From contig NZ_CP095049.1 of NCBI RefSeq assembly GCF_022919135.1, forward strand, positions 2,050,501 through 2,114,500: a stretch of DNA of 64,000 bases, read 5' to 3'. The notes beneath the pieces are model-generated. The model was not told the origin of the DNA. It saw only the letters and a program-made list of their open reading frames with translations, and searched no databases. Position numbers and translations under genes: made by a program. This document shows, one piece after another, positions 1 to 8,863 of this stretch; positions within the stretch are counted from its first letter, which is position 1, and every line of letters begins with the position of its first letter. The stretch is from Hymenobacter cellulosivorans (GTDB lineage: Bacteria > Bacteroidota > Bacteroidia > Cytophagales > Hymenobacteraceae).

Positions 1-1
1 C

Positions 2-2839
2 ACCAAGTTCACCGTCCGCCTCACGCCCCTGGACGGCACCTACCAGGCCCGGGAAGTGACACTGGTGAACAACGTTTCCCGCCAGGACAGCGTCTACCAC
101 CTGGCCCTAGAGCCGGCCCTGGTCGTGCGCGGACAGGTGCGCCTAGGCAAGCAGCCCATAGCCGGCGCCCGGGTGTTCGTCGACTGGTCGGGATTGAAAG
201 TAGAAACTTTCTCCGACGCCAACGGCAACTATGTGCTAGGCGGTATACCGGCCAAGCAGCCCCTCACCCTGCGGGCTACCCGCAGCGGCAGCAGCTACGT
301 GGGTGCCGAGCTCAAGCGCACCTTCACCGCCCCCACCGACGGCGTCGATTTGCTCATTACTCAGTACAACAAGCTCGATTTGAGCCAGCTGCTAGGCGTG
401 CCGGTGGAAGTGGAAACCCTGGAAGACAAGGGCGGCGTAGTCAGCATCACCGGGGCCTTCATGCGGCTGCGCGGCACCGCCGGCCTGGCTCTGGCCGATA
501 CTGCCCTGCGCCTGCCCTTCGGCTCGGTAGCGGTGAAAGGTGGCCCCAGCAAAAACGCCAACGGCATTCCTTACATGGTGCCGGCCTCCGGCAACAGCAT
601 AACCAGCAGCGTGACCAAGGCCGAAGTCGTCGTCAACGGCAAGCTCCCGGGCTTCCTGGCTAAGTCCGACGGCCTGCGCGTAGTGGGCGGTACTGGCGGG
701 CAGCCCGGTGCGGTGCGCGGGGCGGTGTATCTGCCCGTGACGCAGTTCAAGGACCAGAGTATCCATTTCGGCGCTACCGACAAGGTGTACCTTGCTCACC
801 CCACGGCCCCGGCCAATGAGCGTTTGGCTTACGCAGCCCTGGTGCCCGCCGGCGTGGAAGCTACGCCCGCCCCGCGCTGGCAGCCCGTGACCAGTGACAA
901 CAAGGCTCTGACCTACAAGCTCTATAACTTCCCCGCCGAAGCAACTCCGGCCGCCTCGGCCCTGGGCCACGACACGCTCCGGCTGGCTACCACGCTGCAT
1001 CCGCAGCCGGCCGGCCTGGCTACTGCGCTCAGCGTGAATGTGGGCGTGGTCAGTGCCCTGCCGGGCAAAGTGCTGCCCGTCTCGGGTACGGCCAAGCTGA
1101 GTTTACCCCTGGAAAGCTGGACTCTGGAATCGAGCAAGTTTACGCTTAGCAAAAACCAGGGTCTTTACCTGCAAAGCGGTACGCTCCACCTCGGGGCCGT
1201 AACCGATGCCAGCCGTGACGTCGCCTTCGAAGACCTGACCATTCTGCCCAGCAGCCTCAGCCAGGCCCAGTTCAATCTGAGTAGCCTCAAGCTCGGCGGC
1301 ATTGGTACGCTTACGGTGGCCAAGGAAGCCAAGGCCCTGCTGGCCTTCGACGCGGGCCAGAAGCACTGGAGCCTCGACGTGCTGCGGCCCGACCAAACCG
1401 GCGCGGCCGTGGCCTCGCTCAGCGGCCTGCCCGACGCGGTAGGAGCCGTGGATTTGCGCCTGCTGACCTTCTTCGCCAACCAAACCCAGGCCGCCCAGCT
1501 CATCGACAACAGCCCGGCCCTGACCCTGAACCAGGTCGTGAGCTTCCGGCCCGTGACGATGGTGGTCGGGGCCGACAACCTGCAGCTCGGCGGTACCATC
1601 AACCTCAACATCCCGCAGCTGGGCGAGCAGGACGGCAAGCTGAGCATCGTGCGCGAAAACCAGCAGCCCAAGCTCGTGGTGACCATGCCCGATATGCAGT
1701 TCCAGACCGGCCCGCTCATCGTGAAATTGCCTGGCCTAAACTACCAGCGCCTGGCCACCGGCGGCGTCAGCTTCGAGGGCACAGCCGAGGAGCCCGGCGT
1801 GGTCAAGTTCAACGTGAAGCTCTTCCACACCCCCGATTCCACGGCCATCGGCCTGCGGCCCCAGCAGAAGTTTGAGCTGGCCCAGGGCGGCGGCTACCTC
1901 GACAACGTGCGCGGCTGGATGCGGCCCAGCGGCGGCCAGTGGCCCCTGCTGACCTTCGGCGGCGACGTGAAAAATGCCAACGGCCTGAGCGGGGTGCTGT
2001 CCTTGTCGGTGCACGGAGATATTATGTCCGACAACCAGCAAGTAACGGTGAAAAACGTGCCCACGCCCTTCGGCGACATGAAACTCACCTTCGACATTCC
2101 GAAAAAGCGCCTGGTGGGAGAGCTGCCGTTTGAAAAAGACATGGGCGGGGGCACCAAGGTCACGGGCACAGCCAACCTGCTGGCTGACCCCACCGGCTGG
2201 CTGATGCTCTCGGCCGGCGCCATGGAGAAAACCAACCCCTCGATGAAGGGCGCGGCTATGCTGGTGGTGGGCAGCCACGCCCTGGAGCCCGAAATTCAGG
2301 AGCAGTTCCAGAAGTTTTCCTACTTCTATAAGACCAAAGGGGTAATGCCACCTTCCTTCCCCAAAACAGTCGATGGCTTCTACTTCGAGGGGGAAATCGG
2401 GATGCCCGTGCCCATCATTCCCAGCTTCGACGTGGACCTGATTGTCATATCGGGCAAGCTCGAATCTATCATGGGCGGCGACATGCGCATGGGCATGAAC
2501 TTCAGCAACGGCACTGAGTTTGGTATCGGCCAGAGCGTGTTCCTCGACGTGAAGGCCGGCGTCGGCGGCACCGTGGTGCTGGTGTGCGGTGGGGTAGAGG
2601 CCGGGGTGCACGCCGACATGAGTGCCGACGGCAAAGTGAACGTGAGTACCGGCGACTGGAGCATTGCCGGCGACGCCTCCGTCAAGCTCACCGGCACGGC
2701 CTACGGCGGCTACGGCGTCTGCGACTCCGACTGCTCCTGGTTTACCTGCGACAAGCACGAGAAAAGCGTGGACCTGACCGTCGGTGCCAAAATCGGGGTC
2801 AGCAATGCCGGGACCAATTATTCTGTCTACCTCAAATAA
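2..2839 (+). CDS. Large secreted-type protein with carboxypeptidase-regulatory-like domain, 5' end missing
   Basis: The reading frame is open at the left edge, so the true start and any signal peptide lie outside; a GTG at 56 is in frame but upstream codons continue without a stop. About 945 residues are visible. Early in the visible part (about residues 35-95) there is a carboxypeptidase-regulatory-like beta-sandwich repeat (VVRGQVRLGKQPIAGARV, then SDANGNYVLGGIPA). The rest is rich in Gly, Leu, Val and short beta-type segments with no enzyme motif that I recognise. The last 80 residues contain several Cys (VCGG, GVCDSDCSW, TCDKHEK), suggesting disulfides in an exported protein. The next gene starts 8 bp after the stop, so the two are probably co-transcribed. 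Function unknown; an extracellular or surface structural role is only a guess. Confidence 0.75.
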   Translation, partial: TKFTVRLTPLDGTYQAREVTLVNNVSRQDSVYHLALEPALVVRGQVRLGKQPIAGARVFVDWSGLKVETFSDANGNYVLGGIPAKQPLTLRATRSGSSYVGAELKRTFTAPTDGVDLLITQYNKLDLSQLLGVPVEVETLEDKGGVVSITGAFMRLRGTAGLALADTALRLPFGSVAVKGGPSKNANGIPYMVPASGNSITSSVTKAEVVVNGKLPGFLAKSDGLRVVGGTGGQPGAVRGAVYLPVTQFKDQSIHFGATDKVYLAHPTAPANERLAYAALVPAGVEATPAPRWQPVTSDNKALTYKLYNFPAEATPAASALGHDTLRLATTLHPQPAGLATALSVNVGVVSALPGKVLPVSGTAKLSLPLESWTLESSKFTLSKNQGLYLQSGTLHLGAVTDASRDVAFEDLTILPSSLSQAQFNLSSLKLGGIGTLTVAKEAKALLAFDAGQKHWSLDVLRPDQTGAAVASLSGLPDAVGAVDLRLLTFFANQTQAAQLIDNSPALTLNQVVSFRPVTMVVGADNLQLGGTINLNIPQLGEQDGKLSIVRENQQPKLVVTMPDMQFQTGPLIVKLPGLNYQRLATGGVSFEGTAEEPGVVKFNVKLFHTPDSTAIGLRPQQKFELAQGGGYLDNVRGWMRPSGGQWPLLTFGGDVKNANGLSGVLSLSVHGDIMSDNQQVTVKNVPTPFGDMKLTFDIPKKRLVGELPFEKDMGGGTKVTGTANLLADPTGWLMLSAGAMEKTNPSMKGAAMLVVGSHALEPEIQEQFQKFSYFYKTKGVMPPSFPKTVDGFYFEGEIGMPVPIIPSFDVDLIVISGKLESIMGGDMRMGMNFSNGTEFGIGQSVFLDVKAGVGGTVVLVCGGVEAGVHADMSADGKVNVSTGDWSIAGDASVKLTGTAYGGYGVCDSDCSWFTCDKHEKSVDLTVGAKIGVSNAGTNYSVYLK

Positions 2840-2847
2840 CGGCCACC

Positions 2848-4932
2848 ATGCAGTTGCTCAACAATCAAGTGAAAACTACCGCCCGGCTGGCTTCGACCGT
2901 GCTGATGGTAGCCTCAATTGTTCAGGCCCAGGCTCAAACCCAGCCCGCGCCGGCCGTGGGCGGGGGGCGGGGAATCTTCGTGTACTCGCCCAGGCCCCAG
3001 GCCGCTGGCACCTGGAGCGGCGCGGCAGCCACCAGCATCCTGGTCGAGCGGCGGGCTGCCAGCGGCACGGCGTTTACGCCGGTGGCCCAGCTCTCGGCCC
3101 CGGCCACGGCGGCCGAGTTTGAAGCCCGGGTGCTGGCTTTCAACCGCCGCCTGACTATTCCGCTGACCGGCCTCGAAGGTGCGCTAGTGCAAAAGCTGGC
3201 CCGCATTTGGGAACGAACCCACCGCCTCGACAGTCTGCGCGCTTACAGCCAGCTGATGCCCGTGCAGCAGGCTGCCGGGTTGGTGTTGCTCGACAGCACG
3301 GCCCAGCGCGGCACCCCGTACGTGTACCGCATCACGGCCCAGCGTGCCGGTGCTCCGGTAGGGGCCGCGGCTCAGAGTGCGGCCGTCAGCTGGCCGGGCA
3401 AGCCGACTGGGGGTAATTTGAAAAAGCTGCCAACGGTGGCCGAAGAAAGCCGCATTATTCCGCGGTGGCGGCAGCTGGAAGGGCAGCAGCGGGCCGTGTA
3501 CGTGCAGTTGCGCCGCCAGGACGACGCCCGCGGGGAGTGGAAAAGTGCCGCCGCCCCACTTACGCTGGAATCATTTCAGAAGGCCCTGGCCCTGGTGGCC
3601 TACGACCAGGCGGTGCAGCCGGTGCACGCCTACCGCTACACCCTGCGCACCCTCGACCAGCACGAGAATCCCGGCCCTGCCGCCGATACCATCCTGGCCG
3701 CCGCCTACAAATTCCTCGACGCGGCCGTACTGCGCGACTTCCGGGCTCAGGCCCAGCAGGCCGGTCCCGCCACCGAGCCCGGCATCCGCCTAAGCTGGCG
3801 CCTGCCTGACGCCAACAAGCTCCGTTCGGTGCGCATCTTCCGTAGCACGCTGCTCGATAAAGACTTTAAGCTACTGGCCGAAGTCACGCCCACCGAAGCC
3901 GGCTACCTCGACGCCACGGCTGAGCCCATGCAGAAGTATTACTACTACGTGCAGCCCACCGGGCTTTTGCAGGAGCCAGGCGTACCCAGCAGCAAGTCCT
4001 TTGCTTTGTTTGAGGACCAGCGCCCCCCACTACCGCCCCACGAGGTGCGCGCCGCTACGGTGCCCGGCGGAATCCACCTGCGCTGGCTGCCCGGCGACAA
4101 ATTCACCAAGGGCTACTACGTGTACCGCGCCGCCGGCCCCGAGGCCAAGCTTACTCTCGTCGGGGCCCTGCGCCTCCACCAGGCAAAAGCCGCCGAGCAG
4201 GTTTTCGTTGACAGCAGCCGCACCTTGCAGCCCGCCGTACGCTACCGCTACGCCGTGCAAGCCGAGAATTCCAGCCACCGCCCCAGCATCTTGTCCGACA
4301 CGGTAGAAGCTACGGCGGGGGTAAAGCACCCCGTAGCTACGGCCCCGCACGCGCTGGCGCCCGTAGCAGGGGCTGAAGGCCAGTGGGAAAACGGCCTCCC
4401 CATGGTGCGCTGGCAAGCCTCACCAGAAGCGGCTTTCTACGAGGTAAGCCGCCGCACTCAGAACCAAACGCAGTTTCAGCGCCTGCCGCTGGGGCCGCGC
4501 CTGCCCGGCTCCCGCACCGAGCGGCGTCCGTTGGCCCAACCTGCTTTCCGCGACTCCACCGCCCGCCCCGGCCAGAGCTACGACTACGAAATCGTGGCCT
4601 TGGATGAGCAAGGTCGCCGCAGTGCTCCGGCCCGCCTGAGTTTGCCAGCGGCGGAAGCCACGCTCGCACCAGCCACGCTTACGGCCGCGGCAGTGGGCAA
4701 AACCGTGGAGCTGCGCTGGGCTGCATCGGGCTCCGCCGCCCCGCAGTACCGGGTGTACCGGTACGAGCCGGGCGCCAAACCCCAGGCAGTGGCTACCGTG
4801 GCCGCCCGCCCCGCTACCTACCGCGACGCTACCGTGCAGTCCCGGCGCACTTACTTCTACTACGTGGCCAGCCTCGATGCTCAGCGCCGGGAGGCGGAGC
4901 GCAGTGAGCCCATCGGCGTGCGCGTTCCTTAA
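2848..4932 (+). CDS. Secreted fibronectin type III repeat protein
   Basis: The start is the ATG at 2848, which gives a signal peptide (hydrophobic TARLASTVLMVASIVQAQAQ, probable cleavage after AQA); the open frame extends further upstream, but only across the preceding gene. The product is 694 aa. From about residue 250 onward it holds four or five fibronectin-III-like repeats, each with a W-x-P/A core and a Y-x-V-Y-R strand (LRWLPGDKFTKGYYVYRAAG, VRWQASPEAAFYEVSRR, LRWAASGSAAPQYRVYRYEP). No catalytic motif is visible. It lies 8 bp behind the large partial gene, so the two probably form a secreted pair. A role in surface adhesion, glycan handling or protein-protein contact would fit FN3 repeats, but nothing here decides between these. 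Confidence 0.8.
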   Translation: MQLLNNQVKTTARLASTVLMVASIVQAQAQTQPAPAVGGGRGIFVYSPRPQAAGTWSGAAATSILVERRAASGTAFTPVAQLSAPATAAEFEARVLAFNRRLTIPLTGLEGALVQKLARIWERTHRLDSLRAYSQLMPVQQAAGLVLLDSTAQRGTPYVYRITAQRAGAPVGAAAQSAAVSWPGKPTGGNLKKLPTVAEESRIIPRWRQLEGQQRAVYVQLRRQDDARGEWKSAAAPLTLESFQKALALVAYDQAVQPVHAYRYTLRTLDQHENPGPAADTILAAAYKFLDAAVLRDFRAQAQQAGPATEPGIRLSWRLPDANKLRSVRIFRSTLLDKDFKLLAEVTPTEAGYLDATAEPMQKYYYYVQPTGLLQEPGVPSSKSFALFEDQRPPLPPHEVRAATVPGGIHLRWLPGDKFTKGYYVYRAAGPEAKLTLVGALRLHQAKAAEQVFVDSSRTLQPAVRYRYAVQAENSSHRPSILSDTVEATAGVKHPVATAPHALAPVAGAEGQWENGLPMVRWQASPEAAFYEVSRRTQNQTQFQRLPLGPRLPGSRTERRPLAQPAFRDSTARPGQSYDYEIVALDEQGRRSAPARLSLPAAEATLAPATLTAAAVGKTVELRWAASGSAAPQYRVYRYEPGAKPQAVATVAARPATYRDATVQSRRTYFYYVASLDAQRREAERSEPIGVRVP

Positions 4933-5445
4933 ATGAGCTGAAGCTGCCGCTCTCCAAGAGGACTTTCATGTCCGTGGTTGAGAGTTACAGTAGCAAGCTT
5001 TTACGTTAGGTATGCGCTATCGGAAGTTATTGTGCTTTGTATACAAGATCTAGGCTAGTTCGGTATACATGGCTAGATAAATAGATGATTAGCATACAAG
5101 AAGTACGTGTCTTTGGTATACGAAATTCCATGCAAAGACTACTTGTATACAACTTGCTCTGCCGTTAGCTGGCCCTGAAAAGCTTGCCGCTCTGCCCCAG
5201 GCACTGCCTGGTTGCCAGGCCCCTGCTGGGCCATGTGCTGCCCCGAAATGGAGGCAAAACCTCTTTTTAACGCCAGAATACGACCTGAACGCACCCGGCG
5301 CGACGCCCGCGCATGATTTTGCGACCTGCGTGAAAGCCGCCGGCTGGCCTTGCGCCTTCCTTTGCTGGCGTCGCTGCTGCCTAAAAAACGACCGGCTGCC
5401 AGGCAGCGGCATTTCCCTGATTTCTCACCTCACTACTCCTTCCCA
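4933..5445. other. Intergenic region without a convincing gene
   Basis: About 510 bp separate the FN3 protein from the next lipoprotein. The first 220 bp are clearly more AT-rich than the surroundings and carry the GTATAC palindrome cluster annotated separately. The second half is GC-rich with short inverted repeats such as CCAGGC-act-GCCTGG near 5197. Open frames here (for example 5089-5412 on the minus strand) have no recognisable start context or protein features. Confidence 0.5.
5037..5152. promoter_or_regulatory. Cluster of GTATAC palindromes (candidate operator array)
   Basis: Four copies of GTATAC occur in 116 bp (5041 region, 5063-5068, 5116-5121, 5145-5150), plus a near copy GCATAC at 5092. 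The outer two are part of the perfect 10-bp palindrome TTGTATACAA (5037-5046 and 5143-5152). Chance expectation for one given 6-mer in 116 bp is well below one. The cluster lies about 300 bp upstream of the lipoprotein gene at 5446 in an AT-rich patch. Binding of a dimeric regulator is inference. Confidence 0.35.
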
Positions 5446-5985
5446 ATGACTATGCTTCCTTTCCCAAAGCGCTTATATAAATCAGCCCTGCTGCTGGCAG
5501 TGCTTGCTACGGCCGCTTGTGCCTGCTCCAAAGAAGATGCCGCGGCCGACCCTACGGCCGAAGGCGATGGGACTATAACCTGGACCCACAACGGTACGAC
5601 CTATACCAGCAAGGCCTATTCCAGCGCCATCGTCGACAGCGACACGTCCCTGCTGATTACGGGCAGTTCGGCTGATATGAAAAACGCGGTGTCGCTGCGG
5701 CTCAAGAAAATCTATAAGCTGGGCGCTACCACTTATGACCTCAAGAAAGGCTCGGTGCTGAATAACTACCCCGCGGCCGGCCTCACCCTCAACAGCGCCA
5801 CGCAGTACCTCACCCTCTACGGTCCCGGCGCCAGCAACGGCTCCGTGGTGGTGACCCAGTACGACCGCGCCGGGCAGAAGATAACCGGCACCTTCAGCTT
5901 CACGGGCGGGGCCGTGCCCAACTCGGGCAGCACCGGCACCCAGAGCGTGACCGACGGTTCGTTCAGCTTCACCCGCTTCCGCTAA
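5446..5985 (+). CDS. Small lipoprotein, DUF6252-like
   Basis: The chosen start is the ATG at 5446; the frame is open to 5350 but the upstream part has no signal sequence. The 179-aa product begins with a lipoprotein signal (KSALLLAVLATAAC, lipidated Cys near residue 25) followed by an acidic linker. The mature part has an N-terminal WTHNGTTYTSKAYSS segment and a Gly/Thr-rich beta pattern ending FSFTGG...FSFTRFR, which resembles the DUF6252-type family of Bacteroidota lipoproteins. No catalytic residues are recognisable. It is followed at 57 bp by another small lipoprotein gene, and both may be in the same transcript. Function unknown. Confidence 0.7.
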   Translation: MTMLPFPKRLYKSALLLAVLATAACACSKEDAAADPTAEGDGTITWTHNGTTYTSKAYSSAIVDSDTSLLITGSSADMKNAVSLRLKKIYKLGATTYDLKKGSVLNNYPAAGLTLNSATQYLTLYGPGASNGSVVVTQYDRAGQKITGTFSFTGGAVPNSGSTGTQSVTDGSFSFTRFR

Positions 5986-6042
5986 GCCTTTCAGGGCTGC
6001 GGAGCCACTCATTCTTATTCTATCATTCCAGATTCCTCGCCG

Positions 6043-6579
6043 ATGAAAACGCTTCGTCATATTCTACTCCTGAGTCTGCTGCTCACGGCCTTTGCCTGTA
6101 AAAAAGACAAGGAGGCCGAGCCCTCCAAAACCGACCTGCTCACGGCCAAAACCTGGCAAGACCAGACCCAGAGCCTGCGGCTCAATACCAGCGAAGGTAC
6201 CCGCTCAACCCCCGCGGCTGACATGAATACCTACCAGTTTACGCGTGACGGCAAAGTGACTATCACCGCAGCTGATAAGACCAGCACTTCCGGCACCTGG
6301 GCGTTTGTCAATAATGAGTCGCAGCTGGCCATTACGTCGGGTGGTACTACCAACACGTTTGCCTTGTTCGAGGTCAGCGCTACCAAATTTTCCTTTGGCG
6401 TCAGCTACAACCAGGCCCAGATTCAGCAGGGCCTGGGTAGCAACGGAGGCGCAGAAGGCCAGTTTCTGAAGCTGCTGCTGCTCACGGCCGGCAACTTCAC
6501 TTTCTCCAGCGGCACGCCAACCATTACCCCGGCCCAGCTCACGGCCGTCGACTGGAAGAACAACGCGGTGCCGCGCTAA
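6043..6579 (+). CDS. Lipocalin-like lipoprotein
   Basis: This 178-aa protein has a clean lipoprotein signal (LLLSLLLTAFAC, Cys 19) and a charged KKDKEAE linker. The body follows the pattern of short lipocalin-like domains common in Bacteroidota: LLTAKTWQ at the start, a YQFTRDGKVTIT strand, SGTWAFVNNESQLAIT, and a late TLxxL-type ending. Such proteins are envelope-anchored with unknown ligands. It lies between another lipoprotein gene and the prolyl oligopeptidase gene, all on the same strand with gaps of about 50 bp. Family assignment is by pattern only. Confidence 0.7.
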   Translation: MKTLRHILLLSLLLTAFACKKDKEAEPSKTDLLTAKTWQDQTQSLRLNTSEGTRSTPAADMNTYQFTRDGKVTITAADKTSTSGTWAFVNNESQLAITSGGTTNTFALFEVSATKFSFGVSYNQAQIQQGLGSNGGAEGQFLKLLLLTAGNFTFSSGTPTITPAQLTAVDWKNNAVPR

Positions 6580-6630
6580 GACAGCGGCCTTCGGAACCAG
6601 TGTTGCTTTTCACTTTCTACTGCCTTTGCC

Positions 6631-8817
6631 ATGAAAAACTTTCTTTTTCTGCTGCCTTGCCTAAGCCTGCCCTTGGCCGCGCTGGCGCAGTCGGCGGCTC
6701 CCGTGGCCCCGGTGCGCCCCGTAACGGATACGTACTTCGGGCAGACAGTTGTTGACCCGTATCGCTGGCTGGAGGACGTGAAATCGGCCGAAACCCAGGC
6801 CTGGATGCACGGCCAGGCCGACTATGCCCGCCAGCAGCTCGATCAGCTGCCTAGCCGCGCCGCGCTTTACGCCCGCGTGAAGGAGCTAGGGGATGCCGCC
6901 GCGGCCCGTACCGGCCGCTACCAGCGCCGCGGCCAGCAGCTGTTTTACCTCAAGCGCGGGGCCACGGAGAATCTGTACAAACTCTACACCCGCCTCGGGA
7001 TGCAGGGGGCGGAAAAGCAGGTCTTCGACCCCGAGAAGCTCTCTGCCACGCCCGGTAAGCACTGGGCTATTGCCTACTTCACAGCTTCGCCCGATGGCCG
7101 AACGGTTGCCATTGGCGTGGCGGAAGGCGGCTCCGAAAACGCCGTAGTCAAACTTATTGACACGGCTACCGGCCGCCAGCTCGACACCGATTTGCCCCGG
7201 GCCCGTTTCTCCAGTCCGGAGTGGCAGCCCGACAGCCGCGCCTTTTTCTACAGCCGCACCCGCGAAATGACGCCCGAAGTAGCGCCCGGCGAGGAGTTTA
7301 CCAAAGTCACCAGCTACCGGCACCAGGTAGGCACCGCCCCCGCCGCCGACGTACCCGTGCTCGGCTACGACTACGCCCCGCCGAGTGTGCCACTGAAAAC
7401 CATTCATGAGGAGGCTTTCGTGGAAGTGCCTGCCGGAGCCGCCGTGCCAACGGCCGTGGGCCTGATTGAGCGAGGTACCCGCCGGGAGCTGGAGCTGTAC
7501 GTGGCGCCCCTGGCAGCCCTGCACACGCCTCGCACCACAGCCTGGCAAAAGGTGTGCAGCGCCGCCGATGAGGTAACCGGCTACGCCGTGCAGGGCGACA
7601 ATCTGTATCTGCTTTCCCACAAAAACGCGCCCCGCTTTCAGGTACTGCGCACAAGCCTGAGCAAGCCCAACCTGGCTACGGCCACCGTGGTAGTGCCCCA
7701 GATGAGCAGCGTGGTTCAGGAGATTTTCGCGGCCAAGGATGCCCTGTATCTGCAACTGCTCGACGGCGGCCCCAACCAGTTTGCCCGCCTGCCCCACGGC
7801 AAGAGCGGTACGCCGGCCGTGGAGACCTTGCCGCTTCCTTTTGCCGGGGCTGGGGTGTTCGAGGTAATCCACGACCCACGACAGGCCGGTATCTGGGCCG
7901 GCCTTACGTCGTGGACGCGCTGGGGCGACTATTTTGCCTACGACCCCACTGCCCGCCGCTTCACGGCCACTAAACTCGAACCCCAGAGCGCCTACGACAA
8001 CCCCGGCAATCTGGAAGTAGCCGAGGTGAAGGTGACAAGCCACGACGGGACGATGGTGCCACTCTCCATTATTCACAAAAAAGGCCTCAAGCGGGACGGC
8101 ACGTCTCCCGCGCTGCTGCAAGGCTACGGGGCCTACGGTACCAGCATGACGCCGATTTATGATGCCTCTTACCTGGCCTTGCTGGAGCAAGGTGCCGTTG
8201 TGGCAGTAGCCCACGTGCGCGGGGGTGGCGAATATGGGCAGGAGTGGTACAAAGCTGGTTTTCAGGCTACCAAGCCCAACACCTGGAAAGACTTTATTGC
8301 CTGCGCCGAATACCTGGTTAAGGAAGGGTACACCAGCTCTGCCCGGCTCACGGGCCAGGGCACCAGCGCCGGCGGTATCCTTATTGGCCGTGCCGTTACG
8401 GAGCGCCCCGATTTGTTTGGCGCGGCTGTGTTCAACGTGGGCTGCCTTGACGCGGTGCGCTTCGAAACCACTGCCAACGGCCAGGCCAACATCCCCGAGT
8501 TTGGTAGCGTGCAGACCGAGCCGGGCTTCCGGGCGCTAACCGAAATGAGTACTTACGCCCACATTCAGTCCGGGACCAAATACCCCGCCGTGCTGCTCAT
8601 CCACGGCGTGAACGACCGGCGCGTGGACGTGTGGCAGTCCCTAAAAACAGCTGCCCGGCTCCAGGCCGCCACCAGCAGTGGGCGCCCCGTGCTGCTCCGC
8701 CTCGACTTCGACGCCGGCCACGGCATGGGCTCCACCAAAGACCAACGCTACCAGCAGCTGACCGACATTATGGCCCTGGTTTTGAGCCAAACTGCGCCGG
8801 CTACCGCCCGCAAGTAG
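6631..8817 (+). CDS. Prolyl oligopeptidase (peptidase family S9A)
   Basis: The 728-aa protein has an N-terminal signal peptide (LLPCLSLPLAALAQ) and then the S9A entry sequence DTYFGQTVVDPYRWLED. A beta-propeller region (about 70-430) precedes the C-terminal alpha/beta-hydrolase. The catalytic triad is visible: Ser579 in GQGTSAGG, Asp662 in HGVNDRRV and His697 in DAGHG, with spacings (83 and 35) close to those of porcine prolyl oligopeptidase. Family knowledge predicts cleavage after proline in peptides shorter than about 30 residues; the signal peptide places it in the periplasm or outside, as is usual in Bacteroidota. Length is normal for the family and no key residue is missing. Confidence 0.95.
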   Translation: MKNFLFLLPCLSLPLAALAQSAAPVAPVRPVTDTYFGQTVVDPYRWLEDVKSAETQAWMHGQADYARQQLDQLPSRAALYARVKELGDAAAARTGRYQRRGQQLFYLKRGATENLYKLYTRLGMQGAEKQVFDPEKLSATPGKHWAIAYFTASPDGRTVAIGVAEGGSENAVVKLIDTATGRQLDTDLPRARFSSPEWQPDSRAFFYSRTREMTPEVAPGEEFTKVTSYRHQVGTAPAADVPVLGYDYAPPSVPLKTIHEEAFVEVPAGAAVPTAVGLIERGTRRELELYVAPLAALHTPRTTAWQKVCSAADEVTGYAVQGDNLYLLSHKNAPRFQVLRTSLSKPNLATATVVVPQMSSVVQEIFAAKDALYLQLLDGGPNQFARLPHGKSGTPAVETLPLPFAGAGVFEVIHDPRQAGIWAGLTSWTRWGDYFAYDPTARRFTATKLEPQSAYDNPGNLEVAEVKVTSHDGTMVPLSIIHKKGLKRDGTSPALLQGYGAYGTSMTPIYDASYLALLEQGAVVAVAHVRGGGEYGQEWYKAGFQATKPNTWKDFIACAEYLVKEGYTSSARLTGQGTSAGGILIGRAVTERPDLFGAAVFNVGCLDAVRFETTANGQANIPEFGSVQTEPGFRALTEMSTYAHIQSGTKYPAVLLIHGVNDRRVDVWQSLKTAARLQAATSSGRPVLLRLDFDAGHGMGSTKDQRYQQLTDIMALVLSQTAPATARK

Positions 8818-8863
8818 CTTTTGCCCCGTGTAGTATGCTTTCCTAAGTCAATAGCCTAGCCTT

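Noticed and set aside
392..1000. Long open frame on the minus strand within the first gene
   Set aside because: Shadow of a GC-rich coding region; no signal, domain or plausible amino-acid composition (His/Gly/Val-rich).
1939..2133. Plus-strand frame overlapping the first gene
   Set aside because: Arg-rich translation from another frame of a real gene.
5089..5412. 107-codon minus-strand frame in the gap before the lipoprotein
   Set aside because: No recognisable domain, Arg/Ala/Phe-rich translation, and overlaps the GTATAC cluster.
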